From positions 46,216 to 110,215 of the forward strand of contig NZ_BJZU01000033.1 of assembly GCF_007992195.1 (NCBI RefSeq): a stretch of 64,000 nt of DNA, read 5' to 3'. Made by a program: the position numbers and the translations under genes. The stretch is from Methylobacterium oxalidis (GTDB lineage Bacteria; Pseudomonadota; Alphaproteobacteria; Rhizobiales; Beijerinckiaceae). A model generated the notes under the pieces. The model did not search any database. It had not been told where the DNA came from and saw nothing but the letters and a program-made list of their open reading frames with translations. This document shows positions 37,890-46,189 of this stretch, piece by piece; the first letter of the stretch is position 1, and each line of letters opens with the position of its first letter.

Positions 37890-38162
37890 TCAGCCAGCGG
37901 CCATCCGCTGGTGCGCGGCATCGCTGAAGCGGTGCAGCTCACCTCCCGCATCTCGCACGAGCCAATCCCCTTCGAGCAGCACGACGCGCCCGCCCGAGGT
38001 CATCAGGAACCAAGCGGAAGCCGCGCCGATCTGATGCACCGCTCCGACTTCGGAATGCGGCAGCTCATGGGCTGCGGCGAGCCACGCCGGCCAGGACGGA
38101 TCGTCCGGAGTGCGCGCATCACCGGCCATCTGCACTGCGTCGCCTTCGATGGTCAGCTTCAT
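37890..38162 (-). CDS. Hypothetical small tail-region protein
   Basis: A 90-residue protein, no recognised domain. It contains WPAWLAAAHELPHSEVGAVH and SAWFLMTSGGRVVLLEGDWLV, beta-rich and aromatic, which would suit a small chaperone or tail-associated protein. ATG 38162 lies eight bases after the spike gene's stop; GTG 38174 would overlap that stop by four bases. A terminator follows. Confidence 0.55.
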   Translation of the reverse strand: MKLTIEGDAVQMAGDARTPDDPSWPAWLAAAHELPHSEVGAVHQIGAASAWFLMTSGGRVVLLEGDWLVRDAGGELHRFSDAAHQRMAAG

Positions 38163-38170
38163 GTCCGTCC

Positions 38171-39766
38171 TCACGCATTAGGCAGGCCGATGCAGCCCTG
38201 CACCGAGTAGGCGCCCGTCGGAGCGCCGGAGAGCCCGGTGCTATTGCCGGCCGTGTTGCCGAAAGCCTCGATGTCTCGCAGCGTGAGCTGCTTCGTACCG
38301 GCCTTGGCTGCCGTCACAAGGGCAGGATCCGCATAGAAGCCGTAGGCCGTGTTGTAGATCGCGCTGATGTCGTTGGCCTTGAAGCTGACGACGGTGCCGT
38401 TCACGGCGACGCCGTTGCCGCTGTTGAACGAGGCTTCGCCGCCGCCGACACGGCAGATGCCGCCGCTGAACACGGCAGCCGTACCAGTGCAGAACTTGGC
38501 GGCCAGACGCCCGATGTCGATGATCGCACCCGCGACCTGCCCGTCCGCGACGGTGAGGCCGCAACCGACCGCGCCCGCGATCGGCGCATTGAGAGCGTTT
38601 TTGCCGCTCGACGAGATCCAGAGCGTGTCGGCCAGGAAATCGATGATGCTCGCCGAATTGATCAGCACCGCATAGTCGATGCAGGTGTCCCAGTTGAACT
38701 GCGAGCCCGAGAACACCTGCGGGTTCGGCTTGCCGGGCGCCATAGCCGTGCTGGTGACGAGGCCGTTGCGCGCCAGCGCTGCGCCACCCGACAGGAACTT
38801 TACGCCGCCGGCCCCGCCCGCGACGTGGACGGCGTGACGAGCGGACTGAATGATCTCAGCCCCGCCGTCCCACGTGAACTCGGCCCCGAAATTCGGACCT
38901 GCGATCGTCAGCCCGTCGTTGTTGAAGCCGGCCATGTCGCAGCCGGTCATGCGGGCATGGTAGAAATCGATCCAGGTCACACCGTTGAAGAGGAATTTGC
39001 CGGTCGCCGCGCCGCTGTAGAGGTCCTTCAGGTCGCCTGGGCGCACGTTGCGCATCGTGGCGTTGCGGGTCCGCTGCATCAGCACGGCCGAGCCGCCGGT
39101 GCGATTGACCAGCGACGCGAACTTGAAGTTCTCGAACACGCCGTTCCAGTGATCGTTGGTGCCGTCGCCTACGACCAGGATGTGATTGGCGGCGTCGCCG
39201 CCGTAGCCGCCGATGAGGGCCGAGTTATCGCCGAGCCCGACCAGCCCTTGGGTGTTGGACGGCATGACAAACTGCGTGCCCTTGTAGGGCCGCTCGAGGA
39301 GCAGCACCTTCCGACCCGTCGCGGCCGCCGCGTTGAAACCGGCTGTTGCATCCCCATCGGGAGCAGCCACGCCGAACTCCTCGGGCAGGACGTACATGCC
39401 CTGCAGCTTCTCGGCGATCAGCTTGTTGACCGCACCCGTGCCCGCTTGCGCGTAGACCTTCGCGCCCTTGATCGCGTCGCCGACCGGATTGCCCTCGGTG
39501 GCCTTCTCGGCATCGGTGGTGTTGCTGACCTTGTTCAGCCCCAGCACCTGCTTGGCGACGTTGGGCGTCACGTCCTGCGGCTGCCCCGCGCCATTGGCCG
39601 GGTTCGCCTTCAGCGTGAGCGCCGGCATCGCTGCCAGCGCGTCGTTGTCGAACGACCCGTCCTCGAGGTCGACGCGCAGGGCGGTGCCGCCCACGCGGTT
39701 GACTGTGATGCGGCGCCCGCCGCGCACGTCGATTGGGAAGTTGGGCGACTGCGGGGGGGCGGACAT
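38171..39766 (-). CDS. Beta-helix tailspike protein
   Basis: A 531-residue phage receptor-binding protein. The N-terminus (NFPIDVRGGRRITVNRVGGTAL) looks like a virion-binding head. A helical linker follows, then from about residue 150 a right-handed beta-helix with repeated Asn/Gly turns (VLLLERPYKGTQFVMPSNTQ, HARMTGCDMAGFNNDGLTI, SFNSGNGVAVNGTVVSFKAN). Such spikes bind and often cleave host O-antigen or capsule. ATG 39766 is used because CGGAG precedes it and because the longer reading runs through the terminator hairpin at 39783. Substrate unknown. Confidence 0.75.
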   Translation of the reverse strand: MSAPPQSPNFPIDVRGGRRITVNRVGGTALRVDLEDGSFDNDALAAMPALTLKANPANGAGQPQDVTPNVAKQVLGLNKVSNTTDAEKATEGNPVGDAIKGAKVYAQAGTGAVNKLIAEKLQGMYVLPEEFGVAAPDGDATAGFNAAAATGRKVLLLERPYKGTQFVMPSNTQGLVGLGDNSALIGGYGGDAANHILVVGDGTNDHWNGVFENFKFASLVNRTGGSAVLMQRTRNATMRNVRPGDLKDLYSGAATGKFLFNGVTWIDFYHARMTGCDMAGFNNDGLTIAGPNFGAEFTWDGGAEIIQSARHAVHVAGGAGGVKFLSGGAALARNGLVTSTAMAPGKPNPQVFSGSQFNWDTCIDYAVLINSASIIDFLADTLWISSSGKNALNAPIAGAVGCGLTVADGQVAGAIIDIGRLAAKFCTGTAAVFSGGICRVGGGEASFNSGNGVAVNGTVVSFKANDISAIYNTAYGFYADPALVTAAKAGTKQLTLRDIEAFGNTAGNSTGLSGAPTGAYSVQGCIGLPNA

Positions 39767-39782
39767 GCGGGCTCCGGGCACG

Positions 39783-39808
39783 AAAAAGCCCGCCGGTTGA
39801 GGGCGGGC
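39783..39808 (-). terminator. Hairpin with U-tract just before the tailspike start
   Basis: Stem gcccgcc / ggcgggc, seven-base loop, followed on the minus strand by five U residues, then CGGAG and the tailspike ATG within 20 bases. Any transcript entering the spike gene from upstream must read through it. Confidence 0.8.
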
Positions 39809-39835
39809 CGGTGCAGGCAGGGCGGGCACGGCGGC

Positions 39836-40237
39836 TCAGACGAGCCGAACGGGCTCGTCGAAGATCTCGGCCGTCTCCGGACCGATCGTGACGGCGATCC
39901 GCACGTCGTAGAGGCCGGGCGGGATGCAGCGCGCCCAGCCGTCCGGGAACACGGCCTCGACGATGCCGAGCGTGGCCAGCGCCAGGATGCCGTTTGGATA
40001 GGACGCGGTCAGGACCGGCGCCGGCTCGCAAGCCTGCCCCGCGCAGAGCCCGAGGTCCCACCAGCGCGGCCGCCGCGGCGTCACGGTCAGCATGGCCGCC
40101 GAGACCGTCGAGAAGTCGATCAGCCCGGCATCGGTGACATCGACCCGGCCGTCGGCGCGGCGCCCGCGGAGGATCTGTCGGAAGCGCCACTGCCCGCGGC
40201 GCGGGACCGAGCGCAGCGTGTTCAGGAAGGCCGGCAT
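39836..40237 (-). CDS. Hypothetical phage tail protein
   Basis: A 133-residue beta-rich protein (AMLTVTPRRPRWWDLGLCAG; YPNGILALATLGIVEAVFPD; PGLYDVRIAVTIGPETAEIF). The ending resembles the cradle or Ig-like accessory proteins found beside tail fibres in Rhizobiales phages, in which a generic 'phage deviation' domain gives strain. I do not name a family. It starts two bases after the preceding gene, so it is translated with it, and is followed by the terminator at 39783. Confidence 0.6.
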   Translation of the reverse strand: MPAFLNTLRSVPRRGQWRFRQILRGRRADGRVDVTDAGLIDFSTVSAAMLTVTPRRPRWWDLGLCAGQACEPAPVLTASYPNGILALATLGIVEAVFPDGWARCIPPGLYDVRIAVTIGPETAEIFDEPVRLV

Positions 40238-40239
40238 GC

Positions 40240-41388
40240 TCAGATCTTCATGTAGAAGGTGCCGAGCCTTCCCGGCTGCAGGGTCGAGATCGGCACCCCG
40301 CCGCCGGGGTTGCTGATCGGCACGTTGTAGGGGGTGGGCGGCGTCGACTGGGTGTTGACCGCGACTCCAGGCGCCACGGCCGTCACCGCGGTGCCGCCGC
40401 CGGACCCGATCGGCACGGTGTTCGGGTAGTAGGTGTCGGTGACGTTCGGGTAGTTCACCGTGACTTGGCCGTCCGGCAAGTCCGCCGGCAGGTTCCCCAG
40501 TGCGAGGTCCTGGATGTCATCGGCGCCGGTCTGACCCGGCAGCTGCGCGTCGCCGAAGATCGAGAAGCGCGCCGCCACCGTGCCGGTCGAGCCCGGGTTC
40601 GCCGCCGCCGACATCGTGATCGTGTTGCCATTGCGGTCCGACACGTAGGTGCCGGCCGGGACCCCCGCCGCGGTGATCATCATGTAGCGGGTGATGCGGG
40701 AGCCGTCCGCCACCGTCGCCGTGACCTGCCCGGCCGTGAGCGTCAGGTTCGTCGAGGTCTGGATCTTGTTCGCGGCCGAGGACCCCATGTCGTCGAGGCC
40801 GACCGCGACGAGGCCCTGCATGGTCGGCACGGCGATCGGCTTGCCGGCCGTGAAATCGTCCGCCGCGTTCTGGCCGCGCCCGCCCGTGACCGGCGCGATT
40901 CCATCGCCGAAGGTGTTCCAGAGGTAGAGGTAGAGCGCCCGGGCGCTGACGCTGGCGAGCTCCGTCGCGCCCGAGCCCGCCCCGCCGACAGTGCGGCCGT
41001 TCATCCGCACCCAGCCGGGCTTGATCGAGGCGTCCATCCGCCAGACCACGTCGCCGGTCGTGTTGATCGCCGTCGGATCGATCGTATCCGGATCGGTGCC
41101 GCCATCGGTGGCCACGGCCTCACCCAGCCCATCATCGTTCCAGAGCGGCTCGTCGTAGGCGCCGCAGACCTCCTCCCGGTAGAGTCCGGCCGGCAGATAG
41201 ACGCGCGGGAAGCGGCCGAAGCCGTCTGCCACGACGGGCCAGGGCAGGGCGTCGGTCAGCTCGGGGTCGGCGTAGACCGTGAGCGGGTCCGTCGTGCCGG
41301 CCGCGTAGAAGTAGGCGCGCGGCACGAGGTGCGGGCGCCCGTCGGCGTCGAGCACCTGCTGGCGCGACAGCGGCCAGGAGATCGTCAT
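40240..41388 (-). CDS. Phage tail collar/fibre-type protein
   Basis: A 382-residue tail appendage protein. The first 80 residues (QQVLDADGRPHLVPRAYFYAAGTTDPLTVYADPELTDALPWPV, in part) form the common appendage-attachment domain of alphaproteobacterial phages. The middle (GDVVWRMDASIKPGWVRMNG, then LYLYLWNTFGDGIAPVTGGRG) is the tail-collar pattern in which a short DNA-like head carries a Gly-rich tip. The C-terminus is a low-complexity Thr/Pro/Gly segment. ATG 41388 has CGGAG before it; a longer reading would run across the hairpin at 41402. Confidence 0.75.
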   Translation of the reverse strand: MTISWPLSRQQVLDADGRPHLVPRAYFYAAGTTDPLTVYADPELTDALPWPVVADGFGRFPRVYLPAGLYREEVCGAYDEPLWNDDGLGEAVATDGGTDPDTIDPTAINTTGDVVWRMDASIKPGWVRMNGRTVGGAGSGATELASVSARALYLYLWNTFGDGIAPVTGGRGQNAADDFTAGKPIAVPTMQGLVAVGLDDMGSSAANKIQTSTNLTLTAGQVTATVADGSRITRYMMITAAGVPAGTYVSDRNGNTITMSAAANPGSTGTVAARFSIFGDAQLPGQTGADDIQDLALGNLPADLPDGQVTVNYPNVTDTYYPNTVPIGSGGGTAVTAVAPGVAVNTQSTPPTPYNVPISNPGGGVPISTLQPGRLGTFYMKI

Positions 41389-41401
41389 GGAGGGCTCCGG
41401 A

Positions 41402-41430
41402 AACGACGAAGCCCCGCTCGGGGGCGGGGC
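41402..41430 (-). terminator. Hairpin before the tail collar gene
   Basis: Stem gccccgc / gcggggc with a six-base loop, then on the minus strand UUCGUCGUUU, CCGGAG and the collar ATG. The U-tract is interrupted, so termination may be partial. Confidence 0.6.
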
Positions 41431-41449
41431 TCGGGTCAGGCGGCGAACG

Positions 41450-41505
41450 GCTCGCGCACGTCTCGGGACGGTGGCGGTTTGCGGTGGTTCGCCCGTCGGG
41501 TCAAG
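41450..41505. repeat. Repeat shared with 55995-56051, next to a cargo gene
   Basis: The last 15 bases (gcccgtcgggtcaag, 41491-41505) recur exactly at 56037-56051. The preceding 40 bases are also partly similar (ctcgc-cac at the far end). Both copies lie between a plus-strand cargo gene and a minus-strand phage gene preceded by a hairpin. On the minus strand the core reads cttgacccgacgggc, with a TTGACC that could be a -35 element. Confidence 0.45.
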
Positions 41506-41593
41506 TCCGATCGACGAAGACCGGTAGTTCACACTTTGGACTTGATCGTAGGGAATCCAACGGCCCTGACTTCGCAGTCCTCGCGAGGAACGT

Positions 41594-42388
41594 ATGAGCG
41601 CCGGCCAAGCCATCCAGAGTGGAAAAAGAAGCCCAACGGAAGCTTACCTGCGGGTGTTGCATGCACTTATGCTGCGCGACATGCGAACGAGATTCGGGGG
41701 CTCTCATCTGGGCTACGCCGTCGTAGTGCTGTGGCCCGTCGTTCACGTCTTTATACTTGTCAGCGTATATGTGTTCCGGAAGGTGCCCGCGCCTATCGGG
41801 GACAGCAGGGCCTTGTTTTTCGCATCAGGCTGCGTGACCGTTCTGATATTCCAGTACATCTCAAGAGAAGTGATGAAAGCGGTCATGATGAACAGGCCGC
41901 TAACCTACTATCCTCAGGTAAAGCTTATTGATGTCGTGTTTGCCAGAATAATCGTTGAAATAGTCACGGGATTCCTTGGATTACTAACGGTAATGGCTAT
42001 TCTCGCTGCGTTTGGAGTAAATCCATTTCCTGCGGATCCGATTACAGCGATTTCTGGCTACTGCGCAGCGATTTTATTGGGAATTGGGATTGGTACAGTC
42101 AATATTGGTATTATTTCATTTTTCCCAGCATGGCTCATGGGCTACCAGCTTTTCAGTATTGTTATGTACATAGCTTCAGGCACTATGTTCCTGCCAAGCT
42201 ATCTGCCAAAAGAGCTATATGAGATAATGAAGTATAACCCAGCCGTTCAGATCGTGGAGTGGGTCAGGCTGGGCTACTATCCGAACTTGGGCGTTAAAGT
42301 AGATTATATGTACGTCATTCTTTTTTCTTTGACTTCACTCACACTTGGCCTTTTGCTGGAGCGGTATGTTGTTCGTCAACGAACTTAG
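41594..42388 (+). CDS. ABC-2 type polysaccharide-export permease, orphan cargo gene
   Basis: A 264-residue inner-membrane protein like KpsM/CtrC/Wzm permeases, which move capsule or O-antigen chains out through an ABC transporter. The N-terminus has the coupling region LMLRDMRTRFGGSHLGYAVVVLWPVVHV. About six membrane segments follow, with TMFLPSYLPKELYEIMKYNPAVQIVEWVRLGYYP late in the chain, as in this family. No ATPase gene is present in the window. The gene is much lower in GC than the phage genes around it and reads against them. GAGGAA lies just before the ATG. Likely a lysogenic-conversion gene. Confidence 0.82.
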   Translation: MSAGQAIQSGKRSPTEAYLRVLHALMLRDMRTRFGGSHLGYAVVVLWPVVHVFILVSVYVFRKVPAPIGDSRALFFASGCVTVLIFQYISREVMKAVMMNRPLTYYPQVKLIDVVFARIIVEIVTGFLGLLTVMAILAAFGVNPFPADPITAISGYCAAILLGIGIGTVNIGIISFFPAWLMGYQLFSIVMYIASGTMFLPSYLPKELYEIMKYNPAVQIVEWVRLGYYPNLGVKVDYMYVILFSLTSLTLGLLLERYVVRQRT

Positions 42389-42530
42389 GGTTGCGCTTCT
42401 GAAATGATATGCACGACAGTCGAAGCGGGCTGCGTTCGCCGTGCTTACGATTGTCGTCACCACGCGCGGTGCATGGACGTGGGATAGCCCAGAGATGGCA
42501 TGCGAGCCGCGGTTCGCGTACCGTCCCGCC

Positions 42531-42749
42531 ATGTCCCGCTGGCTTCTCGCCCCACTCTGCACCGTCGTCTTCGCCGCACCGACCGTCGGTCTGCTCATGA
42601 CTGTGTGGCCGATGACGCGTCTCAGCGGGCGCATCTTCGCCGCAGAGCTGGAGGTGTTCGCACTGGCCGCCCTGACGCTCGGGATCAGCGCGGTGCTGGC
42701 GAGGGCAGTAACCGATCCGGCAGTGGCGCGGACGGGGCGGGCCAGATGA
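42531..42749 (+). CDS. Small membrane protein (cargo cluster)
   Basis: A 72-residue protein with two hydrophobic segments (WLLAPLCTVVFAAPTVGLLM and FALAALTLGISAVLARAV). ATG 42531 is chosen; an upstream in-frame start is possible. Its stop overlaps the next gene's start (ATGA). Unlike the permease, its base composition is that of the host/phage. Function unknown. Confidence 0.5.
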   Translation: MSRWLLAPLCTVVFAAPTVGLLMTVWPMTRLSGRIFAAELEVFALAALTLGISAVLARAVTDPAVARTGRAR

Positions 42750-43117
42750 CCCGCGCTCTCTGGATAATCGCTCAGGCCGCCGCCATCCTTGCCCTCACGT
42801 GGCTGATGATGGGCAACGCAGACCCGCGGCCCGATCCGCGCCTTTCGGGCCCGCTGGCGTGGCTCGTGATGGCTTTCTTCGCCACCTGCATCGTGGCGTT
42901 CGCGACGGCTCTGCTCACCAACCTCTGGGACTGGTGCTTCCGCCTACTGCGACGGGTGCACGGTGAGTTGCAGGGGCTCCCCTTCCGCGCCGGACGCGCG
43001 GTTGCCCGACTGCGCCGCGCGCGCCGTGATGCGAGTCAGGCGGTCGAGCAGGGCGATCGTGGACGCGCCCGGCTTGGCGTTCGCGAGTTGAGCCAGCCGC
43101 CGCCCGCCCTCCGCTGA
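42746..43117 (+). CDS. Small membrane protein overlapping an antisense ejection gene
   Basis: A 123-residue protein with two membrane segments (LWIIAQAAAILALTWLMMG and LAWLVMAFFATCIVAFATALL) and a long basic C-terminal tail rich in Arg. The last 174 bases (42944-43117) lie antisense to the end of the large ejection protein gene, and the tail may be a by-product of that. It is translationally coupled to the 72-residue gene. No family recognised. Confidence 0.5.
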   Translation: MTRALWIIAQAAAILALTWLMMGNADPRPDPRLSGPLAWLVMAFFATCIVAFATALLTNLWDWCFRLLRRVHGELQGLPFRAGRAVARLRRARRDASQAVEQGDRGRARLGVRELSQPPPALR

Positions 43118-46100
43118 GGTCATCAGCTCGGCGAGCCGGTCCACATTCTTGCCGGCCTGCCACTCGTCGAGGCGAGCCATGATGCGGCTCGGCAGCTTCA
43201 AACCGCCTGTCGCCGCCGCACCGGCGCCCGACTTCACGAGGCCACCGTCCTTCAGCTCCTCGCGCAACGCGGTGTTGAAGGTCGTCTTCGAGCCGATCGC
43301 CTGACGCTCGCCCGTCGCCTCCATGATGTCGAGGAGACGGGAGAAGCCGGAGTTGATCGCCTCGCCGTTCGGCAGGGCACGGACCGCCGCCTCCAAGCTC
43401 TCGCGCTGGAGGCCGTTGCCGCGGATCGCGGTGGCGAACCGGGCACCGCCCGTCTGGTTCGGCTTGCCGCCGACCTTCTGCGTCGCCTCGGCGAACTCGG
43501 TGCCGAGGTAGGTGCGCACGAGCTGCTGAGCCGCAAGCGGGTTGCTGCGGGCGACGGCAGAAACCGCGGCGTCCACCTCGCGCGCCGATCCCTCGACGGG
43601 CTTCGACGGGAAGAGGGCCGCGATCGCCTCCTTCACCTTCGGGCTTTTCGCGATACGGCCGAGCGGCGAGCGCTCGATCGCCTCGCGGGCCTGATGGGCG
43701 TTGGCGAGACGGGTGAGCTTCGCCCGCGCCTCCGGGATCTGGCTGAGGAGGTCCTCGTTCTGGCGGATCGCCGCCTGGATCTTCGCCTCGGTGGCGCCGC
43801 CGTCCGACCCGCTCACCTCGTCGAGGATGCGGGTCACCTGGCGGCCCTCAAAAGCGCGGCGGGCCTCCGGCGTCGCGTTGGCCAAGAACTCGCGGGCAGC
43901 CGTAGCGCCCTGGACCTCGCCCGGCACCTGCTCGGCGGGCTTCGCCATGCGGCTCGTGCGCGGATCCTGCTGGACGACGCGGCCGAGAGGGGTGTTGCCG
44001 GCGAAGGGCTCCAGCGGACGCGAGTTGGCCGCGAAGTTCCGGTCGGCCGTTGCCACCTCAGGCACCGCCTTCAGCTCGCCGTCGAGCGACCGGCGCGCGA
44101 TCTCCAGGTCGCGAACCTTGGTCTTGTCGCCGAGATCCCGGGCGGCGTCGATCTGCTGGTCGAGGCGCTCGCGCGCGTGCAGCAGCCCCTCGACGGTGAG
44201 GTCGGTCTCGCCGCCGGGTCCGAACAGGTCGCGGCGGGCCTCTTGGAGCGCGCGCCGGACGTCGCCCTTCGCGGTGCGCAGCTGCTCGTCGATCGCGTCG
44301 AGGGCGTTCTGCGGGTTCACCTGCCCGAACCGGACGTCCGGGATCTCCTCGGTGACCGTCGTGCTCTTCACAAGCGGTGCCGGCGGCTCTCGCATCGCGC
44401 CGACCGTCCGCTCGTAGGCGGCGAGCGCGTCCATCTCCTCGCCCCGCATCAGGGCGCCGAGCACCCGCTCGCGGATGTCGGGATGCACCGAGGCGGGATC
44501 GACGCCGGCCCGAGCGAGATCGCCGTCGAGGCGGCTCTCGGCCTGGGACAGCGCGGCACGGTACTCGTCGAGGACCTGCCCGGCCTGGGAGCGGGCGGAG
44601 GCGGCCTGCCGCTCGGCGCCGATCGGATAGGACGGCACGCCCCGCTGCTCGTTCTGGAGCTTGCGCAGCAGCTCGTTCGTGATGTCGCGCGCCGCGCCGC
44701 CGTCCGCATCGGGCTTCAGGTAGCCGTGCTCAATCAGGTGCTCGCGCCAGAAGTTGTCGATCGACTTGCCGCCTTCCCGGGAGACGTTGCCGAGCCCCGG
44801 GATGTTGAAGCGGTGGAGGTCGGTGGCGCGCGCGTCGCCGCCGAGATCGATGCCGCCGTTGCGGGCGATGAAGCGGGCGAGGCTCTCCGGGCCGGCCGAG
44901 GCGCCGGCCTCGACGGTCGGCGGCGGGTCGAGTGGGCGGGGCGCCGCGTCGGTGAACTGCGGGCGGCTGTACTGCGGCTGGGTGACGACCGGCTCGCCCG
45001 GGCGCTCCACCGTGACGGTGCGCTCGACGCCGACTTCCTCCGGCACGGCGCGGGCCGCGGCGTAGTCGGGATTCGCCTGCGCCTGCCGGGCAGCCTCGCG
45101 GGCGTCGGCGACGCCGCGCATCTCGCGCTGGATCACCTGGCCGGCCTGGTCCGGCGTGACGCGCGGGCCGGCCGCCTGGGTCGCGCGGATCACGGCCTGC
45201 CCCTCCGGCGTGCCGGCGACGCCGGCCCGCGCCGCGGCCTGCACGGATTCGCCGACCTGCGAGGGCGTGGCGCCGGCGGGCGCGATCGTGTCGAGACCGG
45301 CCCGACCGGCGTCCTCGATCTGCCGCGCCTGCTTCGTGAAGAACTCGGCGAGGCCGCCCTCGCCCTCGACTACGCGGAGCACGTCGCCCATGCGGCGCGG
45401 CCCGACCACCTTCTGGAGAGCCTGCGGCCAGGAGAGATCGACACCGCGCGCCTGCGCGTCCGTCATCAGCCGCTGGACCTGCCCGAACTCGTCCGGGGCC
45501 AGCTTGCCCGCGGATCGGTCGAAGATCCGCTCGGCCGCGCCCGGGCGGCCCGCCACCGCAATGCCGACGCCGGTCGCGAGGCCCGCAGCACCGCGTGCCC
45601 ACGGCTCAAGCTCGGTGCCTTTCGTGGCCTGCCCAGCGGTTTCGCTGGCGACGGCCGGCGCGGAGACGTGCTTGGCAAACTGCTTCGCCACGGCCTTCGC
45701 GCCCTCCTGGGCGACCTTGCCGACGCCCGCGCCCGGCAGGAACTCCGCGATCGTCCCAGCGTACTCGCCGGCCACGGTCTGCGGCTTGTAGAGCGGCTGG
45801 GTCGCCGCCTCGAGGCCGTGGATCGCGGTCTCGCCCGGCTTCGGCAAGTCGGACGGCGAGGGGATGCTGCTGGTCGAGCGGGTGTCGACGCCGAGGTCCG
45901 AGTTCGGCGTGCCGCCGAAGGCTCGGATCACGCCACGCGCCGCCGCGCCGGCTCCGGCATCGGCGAGCCCGTAGAGCGTCTGGGGCAAGTCGACCGCGCC
46001 GGCCGCCCCCTTGATCAGCCCCGCGCCCGCCGCTTGAACGACGTCGCCCACGGTCGAGGCGGCACGGCTGAGTATTGACGGCTCGGCGGCCTTAGCCTCC

Positions 46101-46189
46101 GGCACGTCGTCGAACAGCCCGCCCTTCTTCGCGGGTGCAGCGCCCGAGGCCGCCTGCGGCGCGTCGGGCACGTCGTCGAACAGCCCCAT
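42944..46189 (-). CDS. Large phage ejection (internal virion) protein, gp16-like
   Basis: A 1081-residue protein in the position of P22 gene 16, the last of the ejected proteins that pass with DNA into the cell. The N-terminus carries a duplicated GLFDDVP motif (residues 2-8 and 24-30). A hydrophobic glycine-rich segment (GLIKGAAGAVDLPQTLYGLADAGAG) and long alanine/glutamate-rich helices follow, with no enzymatic motif. It starts one base inside the upstream gene's stop codon (TGATG). Assignment to gp16 function is from size, composition and gene order, not sequence motif. Confidence 0.7.
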   Translation of the reverse strand: MGLFDDVPDAPQAASGAAPAKKGGLFDDVPEAKAAEPSILSRAASTVGDVVQAAGAGLIKGAAGAVDLPQTLYGLADAGAGAAARGVIRAFGGTPNSDLGVDTRSTSSIPSPSDLPKPGETAIHGLEAATQPLYKPQTVAGEYAGTIAEFLPGAGVGKVAQEGAKAVAKQFAKHVSAPAVASETAGQATKGTELEPWARGAAGLATGVGIAVAGRPGAAERIFDRSAGKLAPDEFGQVQRLMTDAQARGVDLSWPQALQKVVGPRRMGDVLRVVEGEGGLAEFFTKQARQIEDAGRAGLDTIAPAGATPSQVGESVQAAARAGVAGTPEGQAVIRATQAAGPRVTPDQAGQVIQREMRGVADAREAARQAQANPDYAAARAVPEEVGVERTVTVERPGEPVVTQPQYSRPQFTDAAPRPLDPPPTVEAGASAGPESLARFIARNGGIDLGGDARATDLHRFNIPGLGNVSREGGKSIDNFWREHLIEHGYLKPDADGGAARDITNELLRKLQNEQRGVPSYPIGAERQAASARSQAGQVLDEYRAALSQAESRLDGDLARAGVDPASVHPDIRERVLGALMRGEEMDALAAYERTVGAMREPPAPLVKSTTVTEEIPDVRFGQVNPQNALDAIDEQLRTAKGDVRRALQEARRDLFGPGGETDLTVEGLLHARERLDQQIDAARDLGDKTKVRDLEIARRSLDGELKAVPEVATADRNFAANSRPLEPFAGNTPLGRVVQQDPRTSRMAKPAEQVPGEVQGATAAREFLANATPEARRAFEGRQVTRILDEVSGSDGGATEAKIQAAIRQNEDLLSQIPEARAKLTRLANAHQAREAIERSPLGRIAKSPKVKEAIAALFPSKPVEGSAREVDAAVSAVARSNPLAAQQLVRTYLGTEFAEATQKVGGKPNQTGGARFATAIRGNGLQRESLEAAVRALPNGEAINSGFSRLLDIMEATGERQAIGSKTTFNTALREELKDGGLVKSGAGAAATGGLKLPSRIMARLDEWQAGKNVDRLAELMTSAEGGRRLAQLANAKPGASTIALLDRLTRITARAAQSGNRASGAEGEPLQLTVHPSQ

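Noticed and set aside
42944..46189. MuF- or polymorphic-toxin-type effector in the large ejection protein
   Set aside because: No nuclease or toxin motif was visible; length, order and composition fit an ejection protein.
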